NCBI RefSeq assembly: GCF_024138715.1 | Contig: NZ_CP092074.1 | Location: 620,001-684,000 of the forward strand | Source of the DNA: Emticicia sp. 21SJ11W-3 | GTDB taxonomy: Bacteria > Bacteroidota > Bacteroidia > Cytophagales > Spirosomataceae | Direction: 5' to 3' | DNA length: 64,000 nt | Shown: positions 1 to 9,407 of the stretch, piece after piece | Layout: each line of letters begins with the position of its first letter | Position numbering within the stretch: the first letter of the stretch is position 1 | Translations under genes and position numbers: made by a program | The notes under the pieces: generated by a model | The model's database searches: none | The model's input: only the letters and a program-made list of their open reading frames with translations | Told to the model about the DNA's origin: nothing

Positions 1-288
1 GCCCCGGGTTTCAAAGACACCATTCTGGAAAGAAAAACTACCAATACTTCTCAGTTTTATAATTATAACAGGAATTTTTTCGGTGGTACTATTGCCGGAG
101 GGGCAGCAGACCTAACACAATTATTTACAAGGCCGGTAGCAAGGCTAAATCCTTATTCAACGCCGAATCCAAAGATTTATATATGCAGCGGTTCTACTCC
201 GCCCGGGGGTGGTGTGCACGGTATGTGCGGTTACAGAGCAGCCCGATCTTTCATAAAAAGCTTACGCAAATGTCTAAGAAAGGCTTAG
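1..288 (+). CDS. Phytoene-desaturase-like NAD(P)/FAD oxidoreductase, 3' end
   Basis: An open frame enters from the left edge and stops at TAG 286-288, giving the last 95 residues. Near the end it reads GGTIAGGAADLTQLF and then STPPGGGVHGMCGYRAAR. This is the C-terminal FAD-binding signature of the phytoene dehydrogenase/CrtI-like amine-oxidoreductase family, ending in the usual glycine-rich GVHGM-GY segment. The N-terminal dinucleotide-binding motif lies outside the window, so the substrate cannot be judged; many bacterial members have no carotenoid role. Partial only because of the window edge. Confidence 0.8.
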   Translation, partial: APGFKDTILERKTTNTSQFYNYNRNFFGGTIAGGAADLTQLFTRPVARLNPYSTPNPKIYICSGSTPPGGGVHGMCGYRAARSFIKSLRKCLRKA

Positions 289-480
289 CTATTTCATGCC
301 AGTGTATTTTGACATTAAGCGTAAAATATATTGGTAATTGTATAGATAGAACCAGATACTTTACCAGCTGTTTGAGTCTCAATCTTTAGTGAAAATTGTT
401 TTTCAAAGGTTGAGAGTATTACCAAGAGACATCCAACAATACTTTAACTTAAATAGATTAAAGACTAACAACTCGCGAAT

Positions 481-526
481 AAAAAAAGGTAGTATAGGGC
501 CATCTGGCAGATGCCTATACTACCTT
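481..526 (-). terminator. Rho-independent terminator of the DUF892 gene
   Basis: A 13-bp perfect stem (486-498 pairing with 514-526) encloses a loop that can itself form a 5-bp hairpin. On the minus strand it is followed by a run of seven T. It lies 19 bp after the stop of the DUF892 gene. Confidence 0.8.
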
Positions 527-544
527 AATCATTTCTAATAAACG

Positions 545-1084
545 TTATTCCTGCGCAGCTTCCACATTAATGGTAGCTTCTGCCAGTTCGGTCAGCTTTT
601 TATCGGTCGCACCTTCTTCGTCAAGAATCTCCTGTAATAAACCTGCTGCCTCTTCGTATCCTAAAGTCTGGGCAAGGCTTCTCAACCCACCGTAAGAACC
701 TATCTCATAGTGTTCTACTTTCTGGGCTGCCAGAATTAAACCGCAGTCACGAACGAAAGTACCCTTTTCGGTTGATTCAATTATTTCTTCCCCTTCTTTA
801 ATAAGTCCTTCCATGGCCGGGCAGTGCTTGGCTTTGGCTTTTTCGCCAATCATTTCAAACACCTGCTCAACTTTGGCAATCTGGCCTTCTGTTTCTGTTA
901 AATGCGTTTCAAAGGCCATTTTCAACTCTTCAGAAGTGGCGGCTTTAGCCATTTTACCCAGAGCCTTTGTCAGATGTTTCTCTGCCCAGTAAATATCTTT
1001 CAGGCCATCTGTAAAAAGCTCTTTCAGCTTTTCACTTTCCTTTTCAGAAACATCAACACTACGTTTTGATTTTGAATTTTTCAT
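545..1084 (-). CDS. DUF892 ferritin-like protein (YciE/YciF family)
   Basis: 179 residues, predicted to be mostly helical. It contains the family pattern ELFTDGLKDIYWAEKHLTKAL near the N-terminus, an LKMAFETHLTETEGQI segment, and KVEHYEIGSYGGLRSLA in the second half. The Glu and His residues in these helices are the expected di-iron ligands of the ferritin-like four-helix bundle. The N-terminus is rich in Lys/Ser and has no signal peptide, so the protein is cytoplasmic. In other bacteria the family is linked to general or osmotic stress, but the biochemical role is unsettled. Monocistronic, with a strong terminator. Confidence 0.85.
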   Translation of the reverse strand: MKNSKSKRSVDVSEKESEKLKELFTDGLKDIYWAEKHLTKALGKMAKAATSEELKMAFETHLTETEGQIAKVEQVFEMIGEKAKAKHCPAMEGLIKEGEEIIESTEKGTFVRDCGLILAAQKVEHYEIGSYGGLRSLAQTLGYEEAAGLLQEILDEEGATDKKLTELAEATINVEAAQE

Positions 1085-1535
1085 TGTGTAAAAGATTTAG
1101 TTGATAATACTGAATAGTATAAGCAAATAACCATTCCATAGGTAGAAAGGGCAGGGGAGTACTTTTAAGCTGGCAAAAGATTTCATTAATTGTTCAACTG
1201 ACGGGTAAGAAAATCACCACAAAACAGATAAGCAATCGTTAGGGTAAATTATTGGATATAAAGCGCAGAATAACCAACATGAAAACCTGAGGTTTAATCA
1301 ATTATTCAAAACGAAAGGAAGTAGCAGTAAACGTCAATGTGTTTCCATAAATCTGATTCAGAAACAGATTATGAAAAGCCTATGCACCAACGGGGAAACC
1401 TGTTTCAGAATCTTCATCCACTCAATTCAATGAGGCGTCAACAGTAAGCAAGTGCTCAGGCATTTGCTGCCCGAGCCATAAACAAGGTGGATAGTCTAAG
1501 CTGGTACCAGAAATATAAACAAAATGCTATGTGAT
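1085..1535. other. Intergenic, 451 bp, no gene seen
   Basis: This lies upstream of the DUF892 gene and downstream of the response-regulator gene, both on the minus strand. No convincing reading frame, RNA gene or long repeat was found. The promoter of the DUF892 gene should be here, but I could not fix a clear -7/-33 pair. Confidence 0.5.
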
Positions 1536-2030
1536 TCAGGCTCTTTGAAGCGAGCGCTCAGATAGAAAATACAATTCTCTTTTAGGGGTTATGTATTCTT
1601 TCCAATCAATTTTCAACACCGTATCAACCATTTTAAGAAGGTTGCTTACTTCATTGGGTTTAAGCAGGTAAAGGTTGGCGCCGGCGCAATAGGTTTCTTC
1701 AATCTCTGCTCCTGAAGAAGACGTGCTGAGAATGACACAGGGAATGGTTTTGTATAAATTGTTGGTTTTTATCATTTTCAGGCACTCTTTGCCACTCATT
1801 TTGGGCATGTTAAGGTCCAGGAAAATGATGTCTGGTTGGCTTTCGGGGCATTTTAATTTTTCAACGGCAGCCATACCATTATTCACTATTGTGAGTTCTG
1901 TGGCAAATGGTAATTCAGACAACACATTGGAAAAAAAGAATTGGTCGTCTTCATCGTCCTCTGCCAAAAGAACCTTAATTGGATTTTGCTGGTCAGTTAA
2001 AAGGTTTCTCATCATAGGAAGGCCGTTCAT
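1536..2030 (-). CDS. Single-domain response regulator (CheY/Rcp1-like)
   Basis: 164 residues made of one receiver domain with no output domain. The acidic pocket is E24-D25-D26, the phosphoacceptor is D72 (in IIFLDLNMPKMSG), the switch residue is S102 or T103 and the conserved lysine is K124 in LLKP. Such stand-alone receivers often work with a hybrid or phytochrome-type histidine kinase encoded elsewhere; none is next door. The start could also be the second Met cluster at residue 6 or 7. Phosphorelay role known from the family; partner unknown. Confidence 0.85.
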   Translation of the reverse strand: MNGLPMMRNLLTDQQNPIKVLLAEDDEDDQFFFSNVLSELPFATELTIVNNGMAAVEKLKCPESQPDIIFLDLNMPKMSGKECLKMIKTNNLYKTIPCVILSTSSSGAEIEETYCAGANLYLLKPNEVSNLLKMVDTVLKIDWKEYITPKRELYFLSERSLQRA

Positions 2031-2201
2031 TTTCAGGATTCAGGGAAAATTATTTCATTACCGATATATGCATTTATATCAGCAAAGGGGCCATTTGTAA
2101 CTCTATAGCACTGAAAAAGCGATTTCTTAATACAGTTCAGATGCCTGGCGGCAGGCAGAAAACTATTGCCACCAGCCGGTTGACAGGGGGATGGTTTGAT
2201 C

Positions 2202-3086
2202 TCAATGCATCCGGTACTGAGTAGGAGTTACACCTGTTTTTTGTTTGAAAAAACGGGTAAAGTGCTGCGGATACCTGAACCCCAGCTCATAAGAAATTTC
2301 ACTGAGCGATTTGCCGTGGTCAAGTATTCGTTCTTTGGCTACTTCAAGCAGGCGCAACTGAATAAATTCAAGCGCTGTTTTTCCGGTTTCTTTTTTTACC
2401 AGGTCTCCAAAGTAATTAGGCGAAAGATGGAGCAAATCTGCAAAATAGGCTACAGAAGGCAAGCCTTTGGTTTTCAGTTTTTCGCCTGTCAGGTAGTCGG
2501 TCAGTAGCTGCTCAAATTTACCGATAAGGCCACGGTTTACATTTTCGCGGGTAATAAACTGCCGGTCATAAAACCTTGCACAATATTTCAGTAGTAATTC
2601 AATATTGGCAACGATAAGGGTTCGGCTGTGTTTATCAAGATTCTGGCTTATCTCAGCCGCTATATTAGCCAGGCAGCCATCTATTAAGGTTCTTTCTTTT
2701 TCTGAGACGTGTAATGCCTCGTTTGTTTGATAGCTAAAAAACGAGTACTGATGCAGGTGCTTTACCAGTGAAGTACCTCTGATTAAATCCGGATGAAAAA
2801 TAAGCGCTGTGCCATAAGGCTGGTGCATTTCCCCTTCTGGCTCATGGGTAATTACCTGACCCGGGCCAAAAAACACAATGGTTCCGTTGTCATAATCGTA
2901 GTACTGATTACCATACCTGATATCGCCGCATCTGGTTTCTTTGATGATAACGGCATAAAAAGCTAACATAAATCTGGTTTTGGGCAGTAGGGGCGACTTG
3001 CTTAGATCAACCACATTAATTAGCGGATGCAATATCGGGTTGTTGAACATCCCACTGTATTTCCTGATGGTGTCGTAGATGAGCAT
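2202..3086 (-). CDS. AraC-family transcriptional regulator
   Basis: 294 residues. The first ~170 look like an AraC-type sensing cupin domain (phrases such as GTIVFFGPGQVITHEPEG). The last ~100 hold two helix-turn-helix units: LPSVAYFADLLHLSPNYFGDL, then LSEISYELGFRYPQHFTRFF before the family-typical KQKTGVTPTQYR end. Probably a cytoplasmic activator or repressor answering a small molecule. The neighbour on its upstream side is divergent (a cyclophilin-like gene beginning near 3366), which may be a target, but nothing in the sequence proves it. Confidence 0.88.
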   Translation of the reverse strand: MLIYDTIRKYSGMFNNPILHPLINVVDLSKSPLLPKTRFMLAFYAVIIKETRCGDIRYGNQYYDYDNGTIVFFGPGQVITHEPEGEMHQPYGTALIFHPDLIRGTSLVKHLHQYSFFSYQTNEALHVSEKERTLIDGCLANIAAEISQNLDKHSRTLIVANIELLLKYCARFYDRQFITRENVNRGLIGKFEQLLTDYLTGEKLKTKGLPSVAYFADLLHLSPNYFGDLVKKETGKTALEFIQLRLLEVAKERILDHGKSLSEISYELGFRYPQHFTRFFKQKTGVTPTQYRMH

Positions 3087-3365
3087 TGGCTGGACATGTT
3101 TTACTAATCAAAAATACCCTGAAATTTCTAAAAATATATCGCTGCCGTTGAAATTGGTAAGCAATACCGTAAAATGTATAAGATTTGTCTTACATAGGTG
3201 TATTAGTTTTGCGATGCCGGCACGTCTGGCTAAATGCAATACGAATGATGCGTACTTTCAGACCTGTCCGTGCTTGCCTGTATAGCCGATTCGGCTTCCT
3301 GTACAAAAGACATATCGGTTTATCAGGACGTAAAACCTGATAAAATTTATAACTCAACTATAGCC

Positions 3366-3719
3366 ATGAAAACCCAAATAATTATAAAAGCAGGAGGCAG
3401 AACTTTCGGTGGCACCTTGGCCGACAGCCCAACAGCGGGGGCATTCAGAGCCATGCTGCCACTTGAAATAAGTATGACAGAACTGAACGCCAATGAAAAG
3501 TTTTACAGGTTGTCAAAGAATCTGCCGGTTAATCCGGCAGTTCCTCCGATAATCCAAAACGGAGACCTCATGTTGTTCGGGTCAAATACGCTTGTATTAT
3601 TTTACAAGACATTTTCAACAACATACAGTTATACCCGGATAGGGCGAATCAATGATGCTTTAGGACTTGCGGAGGTTTTAGGTTCTGATAACAAAACCAT
3701 CAGGTTTGAACTCCCATAA
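3366..3719 (+). CDS. Cyclophilin-like fold protein
   Basis: 117 residues from the ATG at 3366. It resembles the cyclophilin-like family of small bacterial proteins (PF18050 type): FRAMLPLEISMTELNANEK, then IQNGDLMLFGSNTLVLFYKTF, then SYTRIGRINDALGLAEVLG. The family shares the beta-barrel fold of cyclophilin but usually lacks proven prolyl isomerase activity. The same frame is open back to 3249 and would add a lipoprotein-like leader ending SASC, but no ATG lies in it; a nearby ATG at 3249-3251 is in another frame. An ancestral signal sequence may therefore have been lost by a frameshift, or a GTG at 3270 is used. Confidence 0.7.
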   Translation: MKTQIIIKAGGRTFGGTLADSPTAGAFRAMLPLEISMTELNANEKFYRLSKNLPVNPAVPPIIQNGDLMLFGSNTLVLFYKTFSTTYSYTRIGRINDALGLAEVLGSDNKTIRFELP

Positions 3720-4050
3720 GGGTATTATTATCCACAGGGCTTATCACAAAGGCTTGATGCTTATTGGTGGCCTGTGTTCTTTTCATGCCGCCTGTGTCTT
3801 GCAGGCGGCCACACCTGTACACGAAAAATACGGTCGCCATTTATCATCTACTTCTGCATTCAAGCGGCATTCAGGCACATAAAAGTCCACAATTGTTGTT
3901 TAGTCAGCGTATCTCGGTCTTGTCTATACGTGGTGGCAGGTGCATAGTTGAAATCTATGTTTTCAGCAGGTAATCAGCCTTTCCCCGAATGGCATTTGTT
4001 GCAAATTGCCCAAATAATATTTACATTAAGCCAGTTTTCTTATCAGGCGT
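3720..4050. other. Intergenic, 331 bp, with a GC-rich hairpin
   Basis: No credible gene. An 8-bp GC-rich perfect stem, 3787-3794 with 3802-3809 around a 7-nt loop, follows the cyclophilin-like gene and could end its transcript, although no T-run follows. The promoter of the Crp/Fnr gene should lie at the right end. Confidence 0.5.
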
Positions 4051-4611
4051 ATGAATTTAGCAACTTATCTCAGGTCTCAGTCAATTGAGACAGACTCCAT
4101 AACCGATTGGCTGAATAACAGCACAAAAACCAAGGTTTACCCCAAAGGCCATACGCTGGTAACAGAAGGTGAACATTCTTACCGGGTATTTTATGTAGAA
4201 ACCGGCCTGATCAGGTCTTATTACATGAAAGATGATAAAGATGTAACTGAAGATTTCTTTCCGGAACAAAGCGTAACGGCCACGATAGAAAGCGCTCTTT
4301 TCGGACGGCCGTCGCGCTACAGCATTGAAGTGCTTGAAACAAGTACCATTACGACCTGTAATTTTAATGATTTTGCCCGGCTCAGTAGTCAAAACACTGA
4401 AATCAATCAGCTTGAAAAACTGGTGTTGTATAATGTGGTAAAGAAATTATCTGACAACAATTATTATCTGAAGTTTCATTCGGCCAAAGAGCGTTACGAA
4501 CGAATGATTAAACAATACCCGAACATTTTATTACGTGCGCCTTTGGGTCATGTGGCCTCTTATCTGGGTATTACCCAACAGACACTAAGCGTAATAAGAG
4601 CGCAGCTCTGA
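4051..4611 (+). CDS. Crp/Fnr-family transcriptional regulator
   Basis: 186 residues. Residues ~25-115 form a cyclic-nucleotide-binding-type beta barrel (KTKVYPKGHTLVTEGEHS at its start). The C-terminus holds a short winged helix ending RAPLGHVASYLGITQQTLSVIR. The phosphate-binding residues needed for true cAMP binding are not evident, as in most Bacteroidota members of this family. It ends 249 bp before the efflux operon on the same strand, so local control of that operon is possible (inference only). Confidence 0.85.
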   Translation: MNLATYLRSQSIETDSITDWLNNSTKTKVYPKGHTLVTEGEHSYRVFYVETGLIRSYYMKDDKDVTEDFFPEQSVTATIESALFGRPSRYSIEVLETSTITTCNFNDFARLSSQNTEINQLEKLVLYNVVKKLSDNNYYLKFHSAKERYERMIKQYPNILLRAPLGHVASYLGITQQTLSVIRAQL

Positions 4612-4829
4612 GCGTACGTTGTTCTTAGTGCTGTTCAATTGGTTTGTTTTTTCTTTGCCGTGATAAACTAACGCCGCAGCGTTGCCAGCTTCTCAACCTT
4701 CCGCACCCGGTTTCATAATTTACCCAAGTATCTAAGCTATATAGTTTGAATGGGTTTTTAAATGCTTTTATTCTTTACTGATGCCTGCATTTTTTAATCT
4801 ATCTTAAAAATACACAAAAACATACCCTC

Positions 4830-4837
4830 TACTTTTG
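4830..4837 (+). promoter_or_regulatory. Bacteroidota -7 element before the efflux operon
   Basis: TACTTTTG matches the TAnnTTTG consensus of the Bacteroidota primary sigma factor, 23 bp before the ATG at 4861. No strong TTTG is seen at the -33 position, which would fit a promoter needing an activator. Confidence 0.55.
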
Positions 4838-4860
4838 TGCCATATTAATACATCAAAATA

Positions 4861-5259
4861 ATGGAAACAAATGGCACACATTGGGTAATAGTGGCAGACA
4901 ATGCCGGAATAGCTTCTGTTTTTCCGAATCTGAAAGATATGTTTCATGAAGAAGCTATCTCGTTTATTACCCTGGTTTATTACTCCTGGAACAATGAATT
5001 TAGTTTCAGTAAAGAGATTGAAATTTTAAAGTATCATTATCCGGGTAAGTTTATAGCATTTTATGAGGTTGGATTAGCCGCCAGCGATTTTGAGTTTGAC
5101 ACTACCATCATCGAAAACGTGATTAATGCCAATACCAGCCGTGAAATCAGGTTTTTGGTTTCAGGCTGCGAAGAGTTTAACCTGGTGATAGAAGAAACCC
5201 TGCAATTTCTGGATATCAAAGAAATAGTCTTCCAAGAACAATTTTTTAAAAATAACTAA
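4861..5259 (+). CDS. Small protein resembling a stand-alone FNR-type NAD-binding domain
   Basis: 132 residues, no signal peptide. The layout of strands and helices follows the NAD(P)-binding half of ferredoxin-reductase or siderophore-interacting proteins. It opens WVIVADNAGIASVFPNL where the family has its GG-GI-P loop. Later it has FLVSGCEEFNLVIEETLQ, where the family has C-G-P and a helix, and ends with IVFQEQFF. The glycine loop is degenerate and no flavin domain is fused, so catalysis is doubtful. It stops 7 bp before the efflux adaptor gene and is probably co-transcribed with it. I do not know its role. Confidence 0.45.
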   Translation: METNGTHWVIVADNAGIASVFPNLKDMFHEEAISFITLVYYSWNNEFSFSKEIEILKYHYPGKFIAFYEVGLAASDFEFDTTIIENVINANTSREIRFLVSGCEEFNLVIEETLQFLDIKEIVFQEQFFKNN

Positions 5260-5266
5260 TTCTAAA

Positions 5267-6301
5267 ATGAAAAAATCGGGCATTTATATTCTGTTGACGC
5301 TGCTTGTAGGTCTGGCAGGATGCAATACAAAAAGTACGGAAGCCACCACCGCCACTACCACAGCCGTACCTGTAAGTGTTGAAGAAATATCAACCACGGC
5401 CATCAGCAATGATGTTTCTGTAAGTGGGAATATTGAGGGTAACACTACTGTAAGGCTGGGTTTTATGGTAGGGGGTAAGGTTAATCTGATAACCGCCCGC
5501 GAAGGGCAGACCATCAGGAAGGGTCAGCTACTGGCCAGCCTGGACCCCACCAGTTATACCATAGCCAGACAATTGGCAGAGGTACAGGTAAATGCCGTAA
5601 CCGATGAATACAACCGTTTGAAAACCCTCCATGAGCGTGGAAGCGTAACCGATAGCGATTTTTCGAAAGTTAGTTTTTCATTACAACAGGCCAGGTTACA
5701 ACTGCAGCTTCAGCAAAAAAATGAGACAGACTGCAAACTATACACGCCAATTGGCGGGGTATTGCTCAAGAAAATGAGTGAAACCGGCGAAATGGTGGGT
5801 GTTGGTATGCCCGCATTTGTGGTGTCTGATATCAGCAAAGTAAAAGTGCTGGCATATATACCCGAAGGTGAACTGCACTATATCAGAATTGGGCAGCCTG
5901 CCAGCATTACCATTTCTGCGCTTGCTAAAACCTTCAGCGGTAAAGTAATAGAGGTAGGGTCGGCAGCTGACCCGTCGACCAGAGCTTTTACCATTAAAAT
6001 TGAAGTTAACAACCCGGGGCTTGTTATCAGGCCGGGTATGATAGCCGAGGCTAAAATTGACGCTGATACCACCACAGAGGCCATTGTGTTAAGCGCTGAG
6101 GCCATCAATCATGACATCAATAACCAAACCTATGTATATGTGGTAGATAAAGCCCGAAACAAGGCGTACAGACGAGAAGTAAATATTGGCAAAATGATTG
6201 AAAACAAAATTGAAATCATCAACGGGCTGAACAAAGGAGACCTGGTGGTTGTGGCCGGTCAGAATAAAATAACCGATGGCACTGCTGTCATTTATAAATA
6301 A
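5267..6301 (+). CDS. RND efflux periplasmic adaptor (membrane fusion protein), lipoprotein
   Basis: 344 residues. A lipoprotein signal ends in LAGC with the lipidated Cys19. Next come the adaptor pieces: a biotinyl-lipoyl half (VRLGFMVGGKVNLITAREGQTIRKGQ is around residues 60-85), an alpha-hairpin (~95-150), the second lipoyl half (LYTPIGGVLLKK), and beta-barrel and membrane-proximal domains (RPGMIAEAKIDAD near 260). It bridges the inner-membrane pump and the outer-membrane channel encoded directly downstream, with 8-bp and 11-bp gaps between genes. Confidence 0.92.
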   Translation: MKKSGIYILLTLLVGLAGCNTKSTEATTATTTAVPVSVEEISTTAISNDVSVSGNIEGNTTVRLGFMVGGKVNLITAREGQTIRKGQLLASLDPTSYTIARQLAEVQVNAVTDEYNRLKTLHERGSVTDSDFSKVSFSLQQARLQLQLQQKNETDCKLYTPIGGVLLKKMSETGEMVGVGMPAFVVSDISKVKVLAYIPEGELHYIRIGQPASITISALAKTFSGKVIEVGSAADPSTRAFTIKIEVNNPGLVIRPGMIAEAKIDADTTTEAIVLSAEAINHDINNQTYVYVVDKARNKAYRREVNIGKMIENKIEIINGLNKGDLVVVAGQNKITDGTAVIYK

Positions 6302-6309
6302 TTACCGAC

Positions 6310-9300
6310 ATGAACATTATTCAGGCATCATTAAAATATAAGCAAATAACGTTATCGGTATTGTTAATGCTATTTGCAGTGGGTATTCAGTCGCTTCTGA
6401 ATATGCCACGTCGCGAAGATCCCAAAATTGTGGTCCGCACGGGTCTTGTAATAGCCTATTATCCCGGCGCTAATTCTGTTCAGGTAGAAGACCAGCTCAC
6501 CAAAAAACTGGAGCAGTATCTGTTTCAATATGAAGAGGTAAACAAAGCCAAAACTTTTTCGACCACCAAAGACGGCGTAGTGGTAATTAATGTAGAACTG
6601 ACAGAGTCAGTAAAACAGCCGGATATATTCTGGAGCAAGCTGCGGAACCAGTTATTGGTGGCCAGGCAGATAGATTTGCCTGAAGGCGTAATGGGGCCGA
6701 TAGTGAATTCAGATTTTGGCGATACGGAGGCTATGGTAATTGCGCTTGAAAGCGAGACCGCCTCACCAACCGAGCTTAAAAATTACGCGCAGAAGCTGGA
6801 AGATTATTTACGTGCCATACCGGCTACCTCAAAAGTTAAGCGCATCGGTGAGCAGAAAGAAGAAATTGTGGTTTCGTCCAGCTCAGAAAAGTTATCGCAG
6901 TATGGTATCAGCATGCAGCAGGTTGTAAAGGTGCTGCAGTCACAAAATGCCATTAACCCAACCGGCGACATTAAAACAGCCAACAGCGAAGCGCCACTAT
7001 ACACCAACGGGTACTATAACACAGAAAAAGACCTGGCTAACCAGATTGTAGGTACGTCGTCTACGGGTTCAGTAATTAAGCTGGGCGATATTGCCACTCT
7101 TAAACGTGAGTATGCCGAACCCCAAAGTATAATTACCGTAAACAGCCACCCTGCTATTCTGCTTGCCATACAAATGCATGAGGGTAATAATATTGTTCAT
7201 TTTGGTGACGCAATTGAGCAAAAAATTGAGCAGGCAAGAGGGGTTATTCCCAGTAATGTCAAAATTACTACCGTTGTTAACCAGCCACACCTGGTGCAGG
7301 AAAACATCTCGCATTTTATCAAAGAGTTTTTTCTGGCAATTGTTTCGGTAATTATAGTAGTTATCTTATTGCTTCCTTTTCGCATTGCTGCCGTGGCAGC
7401 TACGGCCATTCCGGTTACGGTGGCAGTTACCTTTGCTACCATGCACACCCTGGGTATAGAGTTACATCAGGTTTCACTAGCCGCTTTGATTCTGGTTCTG
7501 GGAATGGTGGTAGATGATGCCATTGTGATAGCAGATAATTATGTAGAGCTACTGGATGAAGGTGTTGACCGATGGACGGCCGCATGGAGAAGTGCCAGCG
7601 ACCTGGTTATGCCTGTGCTGGTGGCCACCGTAACCATTATTGCCTCTTTTATGCCCATGGTATTGTTAGATGGCAGCATAGGCGAGTTTATTTTTGCCCT
7701 GCCTATTACTGTGGCAATAGCCTTATTGTCGTCTTTTGTGGTAGCCATGCTGCTTACGCCTATGCTGTGTTACACTTTTATTAAGAAAGGGCTGCACCAG
7801 GCTGAAGCAGAAGAAAACAAGGGTAGAAAGCGTAAATCGTTGCTCGACTACATGCAGACGGGCTATAACCGATTGCTGGAAGTTTGTGTAAAATATCCGA
7901 AGACCACCATATTGGCCAGTTTGATTCCTATTGCACTGGCAGGGCTATTGTTGACGAAGGGTGTTCGACAATTGTTTTTTCCTACTGCCGAAAGAAACCA
8001 GTTTGTAATTGAGGTATGGTTACCAACAGGCACCAAACTTGAGAAAACCAGACTGGCGATTCAGAAGGCTGAAAACCTGGTGAAGAGTGATAAGCGCGTG
8101 AGCTCTTATGCTACATTTACCGGTACCGCTGCGCCCAGATTTTATTATAACTTTTCGCCTGAATTTCCAACTACTAATTACGCACAGATTCTGGTGAATA
8201 CAACCACCGACAAAACTGCCGAAGAACTTGCTGAAGAACTGAGCCGGAAAGTAGACGCAGCCATACCCGAAGGCACCACTTTTGTGAAACTGATGCAGCA
8301 GGGCTCGCCGTTGAAAGCGCCGGTTGAAGTAAGAATAGTTGGTGATGACATTGTGAAACTGAAAGACATTGGCAATAAGGTAGCCGGCATTATTAGAAAT
8401 ACCAAAGGCAGCAGGTATGTGCGCAGCGATTTTGCCGAAGACTACTACGGCATAGGTATTAACCTGAAACCCGAAGCCGGCAGATTAGGCTTTACTACCA
8501 CTAGTATTTCGCAAACGGTTTATACCGGTTTTACCGGAGCATCAATTTCTACCATGTACGAAGGCAACAACCAGATTGGTATAGTGTTGAGGCTGGACGA
8601 TGTAAAACGACAAAATACAGACGACCTTCAAAAAGTCTACCTGAAGTCGCCGGTTACAGGTGTCAACGTGCCATTAAGACAAATTGCCGATATTATTCCG
8701 CAATGGCAGACAGGTAAAATTATGCATAGAAATGGTGTTCGCACCTTAACGGTTCAATCTGATTTATCAGATAACATGCTACCTGCCGAACTGCTTGAAC
8801 AGGTGCAACCCACCATTGATAAACTGGCTTTGCCGAACGGGTATCATATAGAATATGGTGGCGAACATGGAAACAAGGAAGAAACCCTGAGTGAAATGGT
8901 AACGGCTATGGTGGTTAGTCTGGTACTTATTTTCTTTATTCTGCTGTTTCAGTTTAAAAACCTGAAAGAAACGACCATTGTGATGCTGACCATCCCCTTG
9001 AGTTTGTTTGGCGCAATTCTGGGCTTATTTGTAACCGGCAATAACTTTAGCTTCACGGCTTTTATCGGGCTCATTGCTTTGTCGGGTATTGTGGTCAGAA
9101 ACGCCATTATATTAGTAGACCACACCAACGAACTGTTGAAACATGGTTTGGATATCAGAACGGCCGCTATTGAGAGTGGAAAGAGACGTCTGCGCCCGAT
9201 TTTCCTGACCGCCATGGCAGCCGCCATAGGTGTATTGCCCATGATTATCTCAGGGTCGCCCATGTGGGCGCCACTGGCCAGTGTGCTGGCCTTTGGGGTG

Positions 9301-9396
9301 GTCTGGAGCATGATTATGGCCTTACTGACAGTGCCGATTCTCTACATCGGCTGGATTAAACCAGGCGATAAAAAAGATGTGTTAACGAAAAAATAA
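6310..9396 (+). CDS. RND efflux pump, inner-membrane permease
   Basis: 1028 residues, normal for an AcrB-type hydrophobe/amphiphile RND pump. Twelve membrane segments are expected: one at the N-terminus, a group around residues 330-520, and a group around 860-1010. Segment 4 carries the proton-relay pair in LGMVVDDAIVIADN. Two large periplasmic porter/docking loops lie between the groups. It exports drugs or other amphiphilic compounds using proton flow, in complex with the adaptor upstream and the TolC-like protein downstream. The substrate cannot be read from the sequence; no heavy-metal-pump signature was noticed. Confidence 0.92.
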   Translation: MNIIQASLKYKQITLSVLLMLFAVGIQSLLNMPRREDPKIVVRTGLVIAYYPGANSVQVEDQLTKKLEQYLFQYEEVNKAKTFSTTKDGVVVINVELTESVKQPDIFWSKLRNQLLVARQIDLPEGVMGPIVNSDFGDTEAMVIALESETASPTELKNYAQKLEDYLRAIPATSKVKRIGEQKEEIVVSSSSEKLSQYGISMQQVVKVLQSQNAINPTGDIKTANSEAPLYTNGYYNTEKDLANQIVGTSSTGSVIKLGDIATLKREYAEPQSIITVNSHPAILLAIQMHEGNNIVHFGDAIEQKIEQARGVIPSNVKITTVVNQPHLVQENISHFIKEFFLAIVSVIIVVILLLPFRIAAVAATAIPVTVAVTFATMHTLGIELHQVSLAALILVLGMVVDDAIVIADNYVELLDEGVDRWTAAWRSASDLVMPVLVATVTIIASFMPMVLLDGSIGEFIFALPITVAIALLSSFVVAMLLTPMLCYTFIKKGLHQAEAEENKGRKRKSLLDYMQTGYNRLLEVCVKYPKTTILASLIPIALAGLLLTKGVRQLFFPTAERNQFVIEVWLPTGTKLEKTRLAIQKAENLVKSDKRVSSYATFTGTAAPRFYYNFSPEFPTTNYAQILVNTTTDKTAEELAEELSRKVDAAIPEGTTFVKLMQQGSPLKAPVEVRIVGDDIVKLKDIGNKVAGIIRNTKGSRYVRSDFAEDYYGIGINLKPEAGRLGFTTTSISQTVYTGFTGASISTMYEGNNQIGIVLRLDDVKRQNTDDLQKVYLKSPVTGVNVPLRQIADIIPQWQTGKIMHRNGVRTLTVQSDLSDNMLPAELLEQVQPTIDKLALPNGYHIEYGGEHGNKEETLSEMVTAMVVSLVLIFFILLFQFKNLKETTIVMLTIPLSLFGAILGLFVTGNNFSFTAFIGLIALSGIVVRNAIILVDHTNELLKHGLDIRTAAIESGKRRLRPIFLTAMAAAIGVLPMIISGSPMWAPLASVLAFGVVWSMIMALLTVPILYIGWIKPGDKKDVLTKK

Positions 9397-9407
9397 AGCC
9401 CTGAAAT

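Noticed and set aside
3764-3973. Plus-strand reading frame of 69 codons
   Set aside because: Spans the GC-rich hairpin, shows no family resemblance and has an unlikely composition for this genome.
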